Below are positions 45,598 through 55,084 of a stretch of 64,000 bases of DNA, in pieces. This DNA is from Salinimicrobium sp963709775 (GTDB taxonomy: Bacteria > Bacteroidota > Bacteroidia > Flavobacteriales > Flavobacteriaceae). The translations under genes were made by a program, and so were the position numbers. The stretch lies in contig CAVPXS010000017.1 in assembly GCA_963709775.1 (NCBI GenBank), positions 62,001 to 126,000 on the forward strand. Reading direction: 5' to 3'. The notes beneath the pieces were generated by a model. That model was not told the origin of the DNA. It ran no database searches and worked only from the letters and a program-made list of their open reading frames with translations. Positions within the stretch are counted from its first letter, which is position 1. The number at the start of each line of letters is the position of its first letter.

Positions 45598-46332
45598 TTA
45601 TCTGCGATATTTGGTCTGATCGAATTCTCCTCTGTCATAGAAAGAATCATCTTCCGGAATTGTTCCGCTGCCGCGGCGGTCAGAATGTTTTCCAGATTCA
45701 TTCCCGGTTAGAGGATCACGATCACGATCTACAGCTCCACGATCCCTGTCTGTAAGGGTACGCTCACGATCGCTTACGTTACGATCTCTATCGGAAAGGT
45801 CATTTTTTCTATCGGCATCTCTCATTCTTTTTCTTTCCTCATCCTTATCGTGTGAACCAAGATCTCTGTCTCTGTCATGGCGATCTTCGCGGTTGTAGGA
45901 TTCAAGAACAACCATCTCATATTCACGGTCTACGTCATATCCTTTTTCCATCCTTTTCGTCTCGGCAAAGGTGCGGTGGTCAATTTTATCTGTATAGACA
46001 AATTTGTCATCCACATTTAATCTTGCCAGTCCTACAGGAAGGATCAGGTGATTTTCTCCTTCTTTGTTTATAAACTCGTGTACGTCTCCAGATGCAGACT
46101 TTCCATATGGATCATGGTTTGCATCAATTATGGATTTATCCACTTCAACGTCGAGATATACAACTCTCCTTTTTTCTTTGCTTACCAACAGGTTATCTAC
46201 TTTCCCTATTACTTTGTTGTCAACATCCTTTACAGGCCATCCTCTTACATCTGGATCGTCACTGTCAACTTTAAAGTCGGAAAGCTCATTGAGGTAAAAC
46301 AAATGTTTTCTATTGTCTTTTCTATCTGTCAT
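45598..46332 (-). CDS. PRC-barrel domain protein with Asp/Arg-rich tail
   Basis: A 244-residue protein with a PRC-barrel fold near the N-terminus (about 25-115: DVRGWPVKDVDNKVIGKVDN, VVYLDVEVDK, HLILPVGLARL). The C-terminal 90 residues are low-complexity and charged, with repeated DRDR/DRER units (SDRDRNVSDRERTLTDRDRG). It is related to photosynthetic reaction centre H-subunit domains, which occur in stress proteins of many bacteria. The next gene upstream is a membrane-anchored protein 18 bp away, so the two are probably co-transcribed. A stress role is suggested by the neighbours; the function is unknown. Confidence 0.8.
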   Translation of the reverse strand: MTDRKDNRKHLFYLNELSDFKVDSDDPDVRGWPVKDVDNKVIGKVDNLLVSKEKRRVVYLDVEVDKSIIDANHDPYGKSASGDVHEFINKEGENHLILPVGLARLNVDDKFVYTDKIDHRTFAETKRMEKGYDVDREYEMVVLESYNREDRHDRDRDLGSHDKDEERKRMRDADRKNDLSDRDRNVSDRERTLTDRDRGAVDRDRDPLTGNESGKHSDRRGSGTIPEDDSFYDRGEFDQTKYRR

Positions 46333-46350
46333 AATTTCTTTCTTTTTTGG

Positions 46351-46983
46351 TTAGCTCATTTTCTTTAATAAGTCTCCTGCTTCGTCAAAGAACATTTTTA
46401 CCTGATCTTTTTGGTCAAGGGTAGGAGTAGATCCCTCAATGTTTTGTGCTGCAGTTTTTACTTCAGTTACATCACTGGAAAGATTAGGAAACTCTTCCAT
46501 TTGCATTTTTTCCATCACATTAGCCAGTTTGGTCCCTGCAGATTTAATTGTATTTGCATGGGTTAAAGCCATAGGGTCGCTTTTTATTGCCTGTGCCTCC
46601 TGTCTTACAGATTCCATATCGGCGCTAATGTCGAAGTTCATCTCATCTGCTTTTGCCTGTACGGCATTAATAAGCTCAATAAGAGCATTATTAGTGTATT
46701 GATGATCTATACCCATCTTCTCCTGATCTGAGATGTAGGCCAAATAACCTTCAACTCCTCCACTGGTATCCCATTCTGTGGTATCAGTCTGGTCTTCCCA
46801 GGTGGTGGTTGTTTCGGCGTCTTCTTCCTCCCAGGTAGTTTCTTCAACCTGTTCAGTTTCAACCTCGTCTAAGTCATCATCGTCATCGGCAAATACTAAA
46901 AAGTATAGTATTGCAAGGATAACCAGTACCAGGATAATCCAAGGCCAAATTGGTTTCTTCTTTTCGATCTTAATCTCTGCCAT
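46351..46983 (-). CDS. Membrane-anchored acidic protein of unknown function
   Basis: The 210-residue product has a basic start (MAEIKIEKKKPIWPW), one membrane helix (IILVLVILAILYFLVFA, about 16-32), an extremely acidic, Thr-rich linker (DDDDDLDEVETEQVEE, TTTTWEDQTDTTEW) and a helical C-terminal domain (about 90-210) without recognised family. It precedes the PRC-barrel gene by 18 bp on the same strand. The topology places the C-terminal domain outside the cytoplasm. No catalytic motif is seen. Confidence 0.75.
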   Translation of the reverse strand: MAEIKIEKKKPIWPWIILVLVILAILYFLVFADDDDDLDEVETEQVEETTWEEEDAETTTTWEDQTDTTEWDTSGGVEGYLAYISDQEKMGIDHQYTNNALIELINAVQAKADEMNFDISADMESVRQEAQAIKSDPMALTHANTIKSAGTKLANVMEKMQMEEFPNLSSDVTEVKTAAQNIEGSTPTLDQKDQVKMFFDEAGDLLKKMS

Positions 46984-47138
46984 AATTGTTCTTTTTTAAT
47001 TAGTTAGATTGTACCTCTAAATTACTCATTTGGCAGCCCAATTTAATTAAGGGCAGCCTAAATTATTGTTAATTAAGCATTAAAATGGCTAATTGTTTGC
47101 GAGAATGCTAGCGTAGATGAAGATGTAGAGAGTTATTT

Positions 47139-48014
47139 TTAAGGAACTGCAATTTTGATCTTTACCGGTGATATGGTGGCAGTTACATCACTAATATCTC
47201 CTCTGTATTCACCATCTATTTGGAATGGAATCTTTTTGTCACTGTAGATCCGTGCTTCTTCAGCAGAAATGATTTCCAGAAAATCCTCATCAAGTTCTGC
47301 ATTTTCGCTAAAGGTTTTAAGGATTTCCGGAATATTGAATTCTTTAAATATGAGGATCTCGAACTTACCGTCATTATACCTGCCATGAGGGTTGATATTG
47401 GCGCCCGTGCCATATTTCCTCGCATTGGCTACAGCTATAAGAACTGCGTTGCGGGAGATTTTTTTTCCGTCCACCTGAATTTCGAACTGGAAAGGAAAGT
47501 CACTTTTTATAAGGGTTGGGATAGATTTTAATAAATAACCCAGTTTTCCGCGGATATTACCTTCCTGATAATTTTTTATCAACTCAGCATTTAATCCAAT
47601 ATCGCTTATATGTAGACAAAGCTCATTATTTATGAGAATAGAATCCAGACTTTCAAATTTATCCCCCAAAGCTACTTTGGTAAGATATTCAACACTGCCG
47701 TGAAGGTTGAAGTTTTCGGCGAGACCGTTTGCAGAACCGGCCGGGAATATGCCAATGGGAACAGAATCATCTTTAAGAAGTTCGGCAATCAATTTTATAG
47801 TTCCATCACCACCTACAGAAACAATACGATGAGGGGCATAATTTTCGATTTTGGAAAATAGGGCTTCTTCATCGTCTTTGCCGGTGGTGTAGTAGATATC
47901 CAGGTCGTAACCCTTCTCCTTTACCTGTTTTTTAACCTCCTCGATGATATCTGATTTATCTATTCCACCCGAGATTGGATTAACCACCATTAAAACCCTG
48001 ATAAAGTCTGTCAT
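47139..48014 (-). CDS. Diacylglycerol kinase-family lipid kinase (YegS/DgkB type)
   Basis: A cytoplasmic, ATP-dependent lipid kinase of the DAGK_cat family; the lipid substrate is not defined. The 291 residues begin VLMVVNPISGG (around 7-17), then carry the nucleotide-binding SVGGDGTIKLIAELL (around 66-80) and the signature GIFPAGSANGLAENF (around 92-106), and end with a beta-sandwich domain. It is divergent from the App1-like phosphatase gene (65 bp between starts), so a lipid kinase and a phosphatidate phosphatase are paired here. Confidence 0.9.
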   Translation of the reverse strand: MTDFIRVLMVVNPISGGIDKSDIIEEVKKQVKEKGYDLDIYYTTGKDDEEALFSKIENYAPHRIVSVGGDGTIKLIAELLKDDSVPIGIFPAGSANGLAENFNLHGSVEYLTKVALGDKFESLDSILINNELCLHISDIGLNAELIKNYQEGNIRGKLGYLLKSIPTLIKSDFPFQFEIQVDGKKISRNAVLIAVANARKYGTGANINPHGRYNDGKFEILIFKEFNIPEILKTFSENAELDEDFLEIISAEEARIYSDKKIPFQIDGEYRGDISDVTATISPVKIKIAVP

Positions 48015-48079
48015 TTTTATTGAGCTTGTGCCTAAAAATAACTAATTTGGGAGGGATAGGTAGTTAAAAAATATTAAAT

Positions 48080-49042
48080 ATGAGGTTAGACATTAAGCTC
48101 TACCGGGGTTATGTTAATGATCAGGAATTAGTAGTTTTTGGACATGTTTTTAAGTCCTGGGCACCAGATAAATATGAAATTGATCGTAGGGGTTACAGGC
48201 ATGCAAAATCTGTTTACAAGATGTTCACGATTAGTCCCATCAAAAATGCCACTGTAAAATTAAACTTTCGAAGCCTTGAGGTGGTTACAAAAACTACAGA
48301 TGACGGGTACTTCAGGTTTAACCTGCCTTATAACAAATTCCTTGAAAGCGGTTGGCATGAGTATTCGGTCACCTGTCAATTTGGAGAGATAGGAGTGGTA
48401 GAGACCGGGGAGTTGCTTAAGCCGTTTAAAGGTAAACTGGGAATAATATCTGATATTGATGATACCTTTCTTATTTCTCACACCCAGAACTTTTTCAAGA
48501 AGCTATATGTGATCCTTACCCAAAATATTGACAACCGTGAGATTTTCGACGATGTTGTTCCCCATTACCAGGCTTTAAGCCGGGCCGGGCAGGAAGAAGG
48601 ACAGTTTAATTCATTTTTTTATGTTTCCAGCAGTGAATGGAATTTATATGAATTTATTCTGCAGTTTGCACGTAAACATAAACTTCCCAAAGCGGTAATA
48701 AAATTAAAAAGTATTAAAACCGGTCTTGGAGATTTTCTTTTTACGGGCAGGGGTGGCCATGATCATAAGTTTATCAAGATCAAAGATGTTATTTCTTTTT
48801 ATCCACAACTTCAATATGTTTTAATGGGAGATGATTCCCAGCAGGATGCTTACCTGTATGAGCGCATAACAAAAATGTTCCCCTTGAACATTAGGGCTAT
48901 TTATATTAGGCAAACTTCAAAACGGCAGAAAGAGAAAGTAATACAGGTATTAGAAAATATTGAGGATCTTGGAGTTGCCACCTGCTATTTTAAAGACAGT
49001 GGAAAAGCCATTGGACATTCAAAAAATATAGGGATCGTTTGA
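48080..49042 (+). CDS. App1-like phosphatidate phosphatase (DUF2183)
   Basis: The 320-residue protein matches the DUF2183/App1 family, HAD-like phosphatases which in yeast dephosphorylate phosphatidate. The HAD signature DIDDTFLIS (around 136-144) lies in the middle of the chain, and the downstream FYVSSSEWNLYEFI and GDDSQQDAYLYE match the family. The N-terminal part (1-130) is beta-rich. Divergent from the lipid kinase gene. The stop codon lies in the loop of a hairpin that probably terminates the convergent peptidase gene. Confidence 0.88.
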   Translation: MRLDIKLYRGYVNDQELVVFGHVFKSWAPDKYEIDRRGYRHAKSVYKMFTISPIKNATVKLNFRSLEVVTKTTDDGYFRFNLPYNKFLESGWHEYSVTCQFGEIGVVETGELLKPFKGKLGIISDIDDTFLISHTQNFFKKLYVILTQNIDNREIFDDVVPHYQALSRAGQEEGQFNSFFYVSSSEWNLYEFILQFARKHKLPKAVIKLKSIKTGLGDFLFTGRGGHDHKFIKIKDVISFYPQLQYVLMGDDSQQDAYLYERITKMFPLNIRAIYIRQTSKRQKEKVIQVLENIEDLGVATCYFKDSGKAIGHSKNIGIV

Positions 49043-49051
49043 TCCCTATAT
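49020..49051 (-). terminator. Terminator of the M28 peptidase gene inside the App1 3' end
   Basis: ATATAGGGATC (49026-49036) and GATCCCTATAT (49041-49051) are perfect inverted copies; on the minus strand TTTTTT follows. The stop codon of the App1-like gene lies in the hairpin. Confidence 0.75.
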
Positions 49052-49091
49052 GACTTTCAATAAAAAATGCTTTCGTAATTATTTTTTGATC

Positions 49092-50447
49092 CTAAAAGGT
49101 GCTGGATGGAAACACTACCACACTTTCATTTCCATTCTTCCCTACAGTCGAAACACCAAAGAAGAAATTATCTATTACTATTCCCTCGAGAGTAAAGTTG
49201 TCTACGTTCCCGACAAATCTCGAATGCTGCCATTGAGGGGAGGTGGTTTCCCTCCAGTAAATCTTATAACCGGCTACATTATCGCCTGTCACTTTTTCCC
49301 ATTTTAATTTGGCCGAAGGTTCTACAATGCCACCAATCGTTACTTCTTCAGGTGCAGGTGGTGCCCATGCAAGACTTGCCATAGTGATTGCGTTCACAGT
49401 CGTTAATTTCGCGGCGTAATCAAAATTTACATGTTCAATAACATCTCCATATTCGATCCCATCTTCAGTACGAATATCCTGATGCTGCTGGTTATAGTTC
49501 TCATGGGCTTCCATGATCCTTATTCCTGCAAACCCAAGATCATTGAAAGGCCGGTGATGACCTCCACGACCAAACCTGTCAAGTCTGTAGATCATCATTG
49601 GGTTCATTTCGGGCATATAGGTTTCGGTAGTGCGATGAACATAACGGGCTAATTGTCGTGAAATACCGTCTACTTCTCCTCCGTAATACCTTCTCATTCT
49701 TCTTTCGTCCTCGGTTTCTGTGGGAGGAACGGGTTCAGAAAAGATCCTGAAGCTTCGGTTATCAATCACTCCGTCAACTCCTTCAATATTTCCGATCATA
49801 TCATTATTCAGGACTCCTATGATGTCCCAGCCTTCGTCTTTGGCCATTTTAGCAAAACCCTGTCCCCCAAACAATCCCTGTTCTTCTCCAGATAGTCCAA
49901 GATATACAATGCTGTTCTCAAAATCGTATTTTGAAAGCACACGTGCCGCCTCCATAACTCCAGCCATTCCGCTGGCATTGTCATTGGCTCCGGGAGCATC
50001 TGTGGTGAAATCCATTGTGTTGCTCGCCCGGGAATCAATGTCACCGCTCATGATAACATAGCGGTTTGGATATTTTGTTCCTTTTTGCACTGCCACAACA
50101 TTTACCACCCATGCATCTTTGGGAACGCGGTTATTTCCTTCTTTGGTGACAAAATCCTTCTGGTAAAATACATCGAGACAGTCATTACACTCATTGGAAA
50201 TTTTCTCAAAATCGGCTTTAATAAATCGGCGGGCAGCTCCAATTCCGCGGGTATTTGAAACGGTATCGCTAAAGGTATTTCGTGTTCCAAAACCGGCGAG
50301 GCGACGAATATCTGCCTCAATTTCATCGGCAGAAACCGATTCAACTATATCGTAAATTCTAAGGTCTACCTGTGGGGGAGCAACCTCTTGAGAAAAGCTG
50401 GTAAGACCACAAAAAAGAAAGGTGGCAAAAATGGCATTTTTAAGCAT
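49092..50447 (-). CDS. M28 family metallopeptidase with C-terminal fibronectin-like domain
   Basis: A secreted zinc aminopeptidase-like protein. Signal peptide MLKNAIFATFLFCGLTSFS; peptidase domain (about 95-355) with GANDNASGMAGVMEAARVL (zinc-bridging Asp), LSGEEQGLFGG (catalytic Glu pair) and NNDMIGN (zinc-binding Asp). A fibronectin type III-like C-terminal domain follows (about 362-451). The usual first zinc ligand, a His in HxDS, appears as Asp in SGDIDSRAS; I think this occurs in other Bacteroidota members, but have not compared them. It is 94 bp from the YtxH gene, with a terminator between. Confidence 0.88.
   Translation of the reverse strand: MLKNAIFATFLFCGLTSFSQEVAPPQVDLRIYDIVESVSADEIEADIRRLAGFGTRNTFSDTVSNTRGIGAARRFIKADFEKISNECNDCLDVFYQKDFVTKEGNNRVPKDAWVVNVVAVQKGTKYPNRYVIMSGDIDSRASNTMDFTTDAPGANDNASGMAGVMEAARVLSKYDFENSIVYLGLSGEEQGLFGGQGFAKMAKDEGWDIIGVLNNDMIGNIEGVDGVIDNRSFRIFSEPVPPTETEDERRMRRYYGGEVDGISRQLARYVHRTTETYMPEMNPMMIYRLDRFGRGGHHRPFNDLGFAGIRIMEAHENYNQQHQDIRTEDGIEYGDVIEHVNFDYAAKLTTVNAITMASLAWAPPAPEEVTIGGIVEPSAKLKWEKVTGDNVAGYKIYWRETTSPQWQHSRFVGNVDNFTLEGIVIDNFFFGVSTVGKNGNESVVVFPSSTF
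50420..50441 (-). promoter_or_regulatory. Copy 4 of the AAAAATGYCATTTT motif
   Basis: On the minus strand AAAAATGCCATTTT followed by TGCCACCT. It overlaps the first codons of the M28 peptidase signal peptide (Lys-Asn-Ala-Ile-Phe-Ala-Thr), so this copy is the one most likely to be coincidence. Confidence 0.4.
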
Positions 50448-50493
50448 ATTAATTTTTTAGATTCCTGATTACAAAATAGGAAAAATAATACAT

Positions 50494-50525
50494 AAAAAAA
50501 GCTGCATGAAATGCAGCTTTAATTT
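50494..50525 (-). terminator. Terminator after the YtxH gene
   Basis: GCTGCAT (50501-50507) pairs with ATGCAGC (50511-50517); on the minus strand TTTTTTT follows. It separates YtxH from the peptidase. Confidence 0.85.
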
Positions 50526-50541
50526 AAATCTTCAAGAAATC

Positions 50542-50808
50542 TTAGTAGATGATCTTATCATCTCCGTCCATTTCTGTTTGAAGTTCTTTAGACTTTCCTT
50601 TAATCTTTGATTTTACAGAATCATACCTGTGAGAAAGATTATCACTTAGGTCATTGTACTTGCTTTTGGCTCCGTACATATATTCGTTGCCTTTATCAGC
50701 AATATTTTTACGTGTTTCAGATCCTTTTTTTGGTGCAAATAATAATCCTGCTACAGCACCAAGAGCGGCCCCTGAAAGTATTCCTGCTAAAATTTTTCCT
50801 GTTTTCAT
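50542..50808 (-). CDS. YtxH domain protein
   Basis: An 88-residue stress-type protein with the N-terminal glycine-rich membrane segment (GKILAGILSGAALGAVAGLLFA) followed by PKKGSETRKNIADKG, the YtxH hallmark, and a helical, charged tail. YtxH proteins are induced by osmotic or general stress in Firmicutes and are common in Bacteroidota; the molecular role is unknown. Monocistronic, between OtsAB and the peptidase. Confidence 0.88.
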   Translation of the reverse strand: MKTGKILAGILSGAALGAVAGLLFAPKKGSETRKNIADKGNEYMYGAKSKYNDLSDNLSHRYDSVKSKIKGKSKELQTEMDGDDKIIY

Positions 50809-50953
50809 GTCTTATTGTTTTCTAATTCGATAATGGTTAAATATCCTAATGCTAATATACCTTATTTGGGTGTTCTGTTTGGAAAACCAGAGTTAAGGTT
50901 GATTTAAAATAACTAATAATATTTGCTCCTTTTTAACAGTTTTGGTCGCTATA

Positions 50954-53171
50954 TTAGCGGGTAAGGCTTACAAATTGCCCTAATAGTTCACGCACCTCAT
51001 CTACATCATCTATGTAGTATTTAGCTTCAGTCTTATTTCTTCCTACTTTAACGCTGACTGTTTGATCCGGAAGTTCGGTAAACAGGTATTCATCGGTCCA
51101 ATCATCACCAATGGCAAAGATGAAATCGTATTTTTCCACCAGTAATTTATTGGCTGCCTTACCTTTATTTACTCCGCTATTCTTTATTTCAAGGACCTTA
51201 TTTCCCTGTAACACGGTTAAGCCGTGATTTGAGATCATGTCCTTAAGAACTGCCGAAAGTTCATTCGCTCTTACTTCACCTAATTCGGGATTTGCTTTTC
51301 TATAATGCCACGCAAGAGAGAAGTTCTTTTCTTCAATGAAGGTGCCGGGAGTTCGATCCACGTAGGTCTCTAAAACCGGGACGAACAGAGGACATCCAGT
51401 TATTGTTGAGATTTTCTGTTAATTGCCAGCTTTCATTTACCGGCCGGTTCCAGACCCCGTGTTCAGAAATTAGCTCTATGGGAACATTCTTCCACCAGGT
51501 TCCAAGCGTTTCTTTGTCTCTTCCGCTTATGAGTACTACCCGGGTATTCTTTTGTTCCCCAAGTCTTGAAACCAACTCAAGAAGATCGGGATCGGGCATG
51601 GCGTCATCGGGCTTGTCTACAAATTTACGAAGGGTGCCATCATAATCCAGGAACAGGATACGGCGCTGTGCCGCACTGTATTTGTCAAAAAGGTCCTTTT
51701 TAATATTCTCTGTAATGTGAATAGCCTTGAAAGCCTTTCTTGAATCTTTGGTTTCCCGCAGGCTCTTCATAAATTCTTTAGCCCACTTCTCTACATTATA
51801 CCGCTTAAGCCTTTTTTGAAGGAGCTTATTACGGCGAACCTGCTCTTCTTTGGGCATTTCGAGAGCCAATTTTATACTGTCTACTATTTGTTCAAAATTA
51901 TTAGGGTTGATGATAAGCGCCTCATTTAATTCGTGAGCCGCACCTGCCATTTCACTAAGGATTAGCACTCCTGTTTGGTCTGTCCTTGTGGCGATATATT
52001 CTTTCGCAACCAGGTTCATACCATCGCGGGTAGGGGTGATGAGTGCAACATCACTGGAGGTATAAAGATCAATAAGATTTTCAAAGGGCATGGAGCGGTA
52101 AAAATACCAAATGGGTGTCCAGTTTATGGTAGCAAACTTACCATTGATACGGCCCACCAGCTCGTCAATTTCTTTTTTCAATAGTTGGTACTGCGGAACA
52201 TTTGTTCGCGAAGGCACCGCCAGCATGATAAGCCTCACTTTTTCCTGATACTCGGGGTACTTCTCCAGGAAATATCCAAATGCCCTGATTCGATTGGCAA
52301 TTCCCTTGGTGTAATCCAAACGATCTATTGAAAGTATCAATTTGGTGTTGCGGGTCACATACTTGTGATAATCCAGCTTTTTTTGAATATCGGAATTTTC
52401 ACTTCGCGGCTGATTAAAATGCTCTTTTGCGGCGGTTCTGAATTTCTTATAATCTATTCCCATCGGGAACGAATCTGACCTCACGATACGGCCGCCAATA
52501 TTGACGCTATTAAAGTTTATATCGTAACGTAGTATGCGGTTGACAGAGCGCAGGAAGTGCCTTTCATAATCATAAGTGTGAAAACCGATAAGATCGGCCC
52601 CCAACATACCTTTTAATACTTCTTCTCTCCACGGTAGGGTTCTGAAAACTTCAGAAGACGGGAAAGGAATATGGTTGAAAAAACCAATAGTTACCTTAGA
52701 ATTCTTCTTTCTAATATACTCTGGCAATAACAACAGCTGGTAATCGTGAACCCAAACTACATCGTCATCATCAAGATGCTCTACAACTGCCTCGGCGTAT
52801 TTTTCATTTACTTGTTTATAAGCCTCCCAATGGTCTGGGTGAAATTCAGTGTATTCCATAAAATAATGGAACAGAGGCCAAATGGTGCGGTTACTGAAGC
52901 CGTAATAGAATTTTTCAATTTCTTCGGTCGTTAAAGTGACTGGTATGCATCCCTGTTTCCTGGCTTCAGATTTCACTTCCTCCTCCATTCCTTCGGGAAT
53001 ATCTTCAGCAGAAAGGCCTGTCCATCCAATCCATATGCTGTCTCCTTCCTGATGAAAACTCTTTAATCCTGTGGCAAGTCCTCCGACACTGGGTGTAACT
53101 TCTAATTTTTCATCTTCAGTAATATTTATTTGTAAGGGTAGGCGATTAGAGATTATTATTGTTTTGCCCAT
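50954..53171 (-). pseudogene. Bifunctional trehalose-6-phosphate synthase/phosphatase, frameshifted
   Basis: OtsA makes trehalose-6-phosphate from UDP-glucose and glucose-6-phosphate, and OtsB removes the phosphate to give trehalose, an osmoprotectant. 51333-53171 encodes a full GT20 synthase domain (MGKTIIISNRLPLQI..., VWVHDYQLLLLP, and SIDRLDYTKGI) and the first half of the HAD phosphatase (LFLDYDGTL; VVLISGRDK). The frame then breaks. The second half (50954-51361) continues VDRTPGTFIEEKNFSLAWHY to GDDWTDEYLFTELP. Removing one C (plus strand GGG at 51378-51380) gives RPVLETYVDRTPGTF. The intact flanks suggest a sequencing insertion in a functional fused otsAB gene. Confidence 0.88.
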
Positions 53172-53266
53172 AGTAAATTTTAAGCGGGTTCTATCTTATT
53201 CATTTTGCTTAAATTTCCGAAATTTTAAATAAGCCCCCTACCATTTTAAAAGAACTTTAAGACTAA

Positions 53267-55084
53267 ATGAAAACATTGGATTATGGATTGATCGGCAACT
53301 GCAAAAGTGCTGCCTTGATCACGAAATCAGGCTCCCTCGACTGGTGTTGTTTGCCTAATTTCAATTCGGCTTCGGTCTTTGCAAAATTGCTCGATAAGGA
53401 TAAAGGAGGACATTTTTCTTTTGAAGTGTCTTCAGATTATAATATTTCTCAAAAATACCTTCGGAAGACTAATATATTGTGCACCACCTTTGCTTCGGAA
53501 GAAGCTGCATTCCAGGTGATAGATTTCATGCCTCGCTACAAGGAGGAGGATGGAACTTTTTATACACCGCCAGATGTGGTAAGATATGTTAACCTTTTAA
53601 AAGGTTCCCCTAAATTTAAGGTAAGCTATCAACCCCGCTTGAATTATGCCCGGGAAGAAACAATTACCGAAAATCATCGCTACTATCTTAAGAGCTTTAC
53701 CAAAGAAGGCACTTATGATTCCCTGTATCTATATAGTAGTCTGGACCTGGACCAGATATTAAACGGGGAGGAGATAACCCTGGAGGAGAATGCCTATTTT
53801 TTGATGGGATATCATGAAAAACTAAGGGAACAAAACCTTGAAAGGGCCTATTTAAAGTTTCAGCGAACCAAGACTTATTGGATGAACTGGAGCGAATCCA
53901 CCACCAAATTTCCGCATTACGATGAGGCCATAAACCGAAGTGCTCTTGTACTAAAGGCTATGACCTATCAAAAGACGGGAGCGGTTCTTGCAGCTGTGAC
54001 CACCTCTCTGCCCGAAACCATTGGGGAAGTGCGCAACTGGGATTACCGTTTTTGCTGGATTCGCGATGCTTCTATGGTGATAAAGGTAATGAGCAGCCTG
54101 GGGCACCGGGAATCGGCAGAGCACTTCCTGCAGTTTATTATCGATCTTATCCCGAATAAGGATGAAAAACTGCAAATCATGTATGGGATCAACGGTGAAA
54201 AAGAATTGACCGAACATATCCTTACCCACCTCGATGGCTATGAAGGTTCTAAGCCGGTGCGAGTTGGGAATGCTGCATATATTCAAAAGCAGAATGACAT
54301 TTATGGAATTCTCATGGAAGTGATTTACCAGCAATTTCTAAGGTTTGAAACAACGCTGGCTAACAGCGAAGAGCTTTGGACAATTGTTCGGGGTATTGTG
54401 CGTATTGTTGAAGAGCATTGGAAACAACCGGACAAGGGAATATGGGAATTCAGGACCGAAGAGCGGCATTTCACTTTCTCTAAATTGTTATGCTGGGTAG
54501 CTGTCGACAGGGCTGTAAAAATTGGGGAGATCCTTAGGAACGGGATCAACGACCAGAAGTGGAAAGATTTGCGGCAGGAGATATATGAAGATATCTATCA
54601 CCGCGGCTGGAATGAGGAGGTCCAGGCTTACACCCAGTCATACGGTTCCAAAGATCTTGATGCCTCTACTTTATTGATGGAGAATTATGGCTTTATCAAA
54701 GCTAAAGATCCCCGATATATAAGCACGGTAAAGGCTACAGAAAGAGAACTTAGCTATAACGGACTCTTATTCAGGTATAAAAACAAGGACGATTTTGGAA
54801 CTCCTTCTTCATCTTTTACTATTTGTACCTTCTGGTTTATAAACAGCCTTTACAAAATTGGAGAAAAGAAAAAAGCAATGAAGATGTTTGATCAATTGCT
54901 TTCCTACAGTAACCATTTGGGCTTATTTAGTGAAGATCTCGATTTTGAAACCAAACGTTTGCTGGGCAATTTCCCACAGGCTTATTCCCACCTGGCACTT
55001 ATTGAAACAGCAATGAATTTCTCTCAGAACATTACGTCTGAGGCTCGTTTGAAGGTCCTTCTTGGGGAGGAAGATCTTCTTTAA
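53267..55084 (+). CDS. Glycoside hydrolase family 15 protein
   Basis: The 605-residue protein begins DYGLIGNCKSAALITKSGSLDW and carries the (alpha/alpha)6-barrel with RNWDYRFCWIRDASM (around 253-267) and WKQPDKGIWEFR (about 385-396), whose acidic residues are catalytic in the family. GH15 includes glucoamylases and also trehalases. Because it is divergent from otsAB, 95 bp apart, trehalase is an attractive guess, but the sequence alone does not decide. Cytoplasmic: no signal peptide. The 3' end overlaps the convergent MscS gene by 53 bp. Confidence 0.9.
   Translation: MKTLDYGLIGNCKSAALITKSGSLDWCCLPNFNSASVFAKLLDKDKGGHFSFEVSSDYNISQKYLRKTNILCTTFASEEAAFQVIDFMPRYKEEDGTFYTPPDVVRYVNLLKGSPKFKVSYQPRLNYAREETITENHRYYLKSFTKEGTYDSLYLYSSLDLDQILNGEEITLEENAYFLMGYHEKLREQNLERAYLKFQRTKTYWMNWSESTTKFPHYDEAINRSALVLKAMTYQKTGAVLAAVTTSLPETIGEVRNWDYRFCWIRDASMVIKVMSSLGHRESAEHFLQFIIDLIPNKDEKLQIMYGINGEKELTEHILTHLDGYEGSKPVRVGNAAYIQKQNDIYGILMEVIYQQFLRFETTLANSEELWTIVRGIVRIVEEHWKQPDKGIWEFRTEERHFTFSKLLCWVAVDRAVKIGEILRNGINDQKWKDLRQEIYEDIYHRGWNEEVQAYTQSYGSKDLDASTLLMENYGFIKAKDPRYISTVKATERELSYNGLLFRYKNKDDFGTPSSSFTICTFWFINSLYKIGEKKKAMKMFDQLLSYSNHLGLFSEDLDFETKRLLGNFPQAYSHLALIETAMNFSQNITSEARLKVLLGEEDLL

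Noticed and set aside
50954..51361. Stand-alone trehalose-phosphatase gene
   Set aside because: It holds only the second half of a HAD phosphatase, whose first half ends the preceding frame; a single gene with one extra base explains both.
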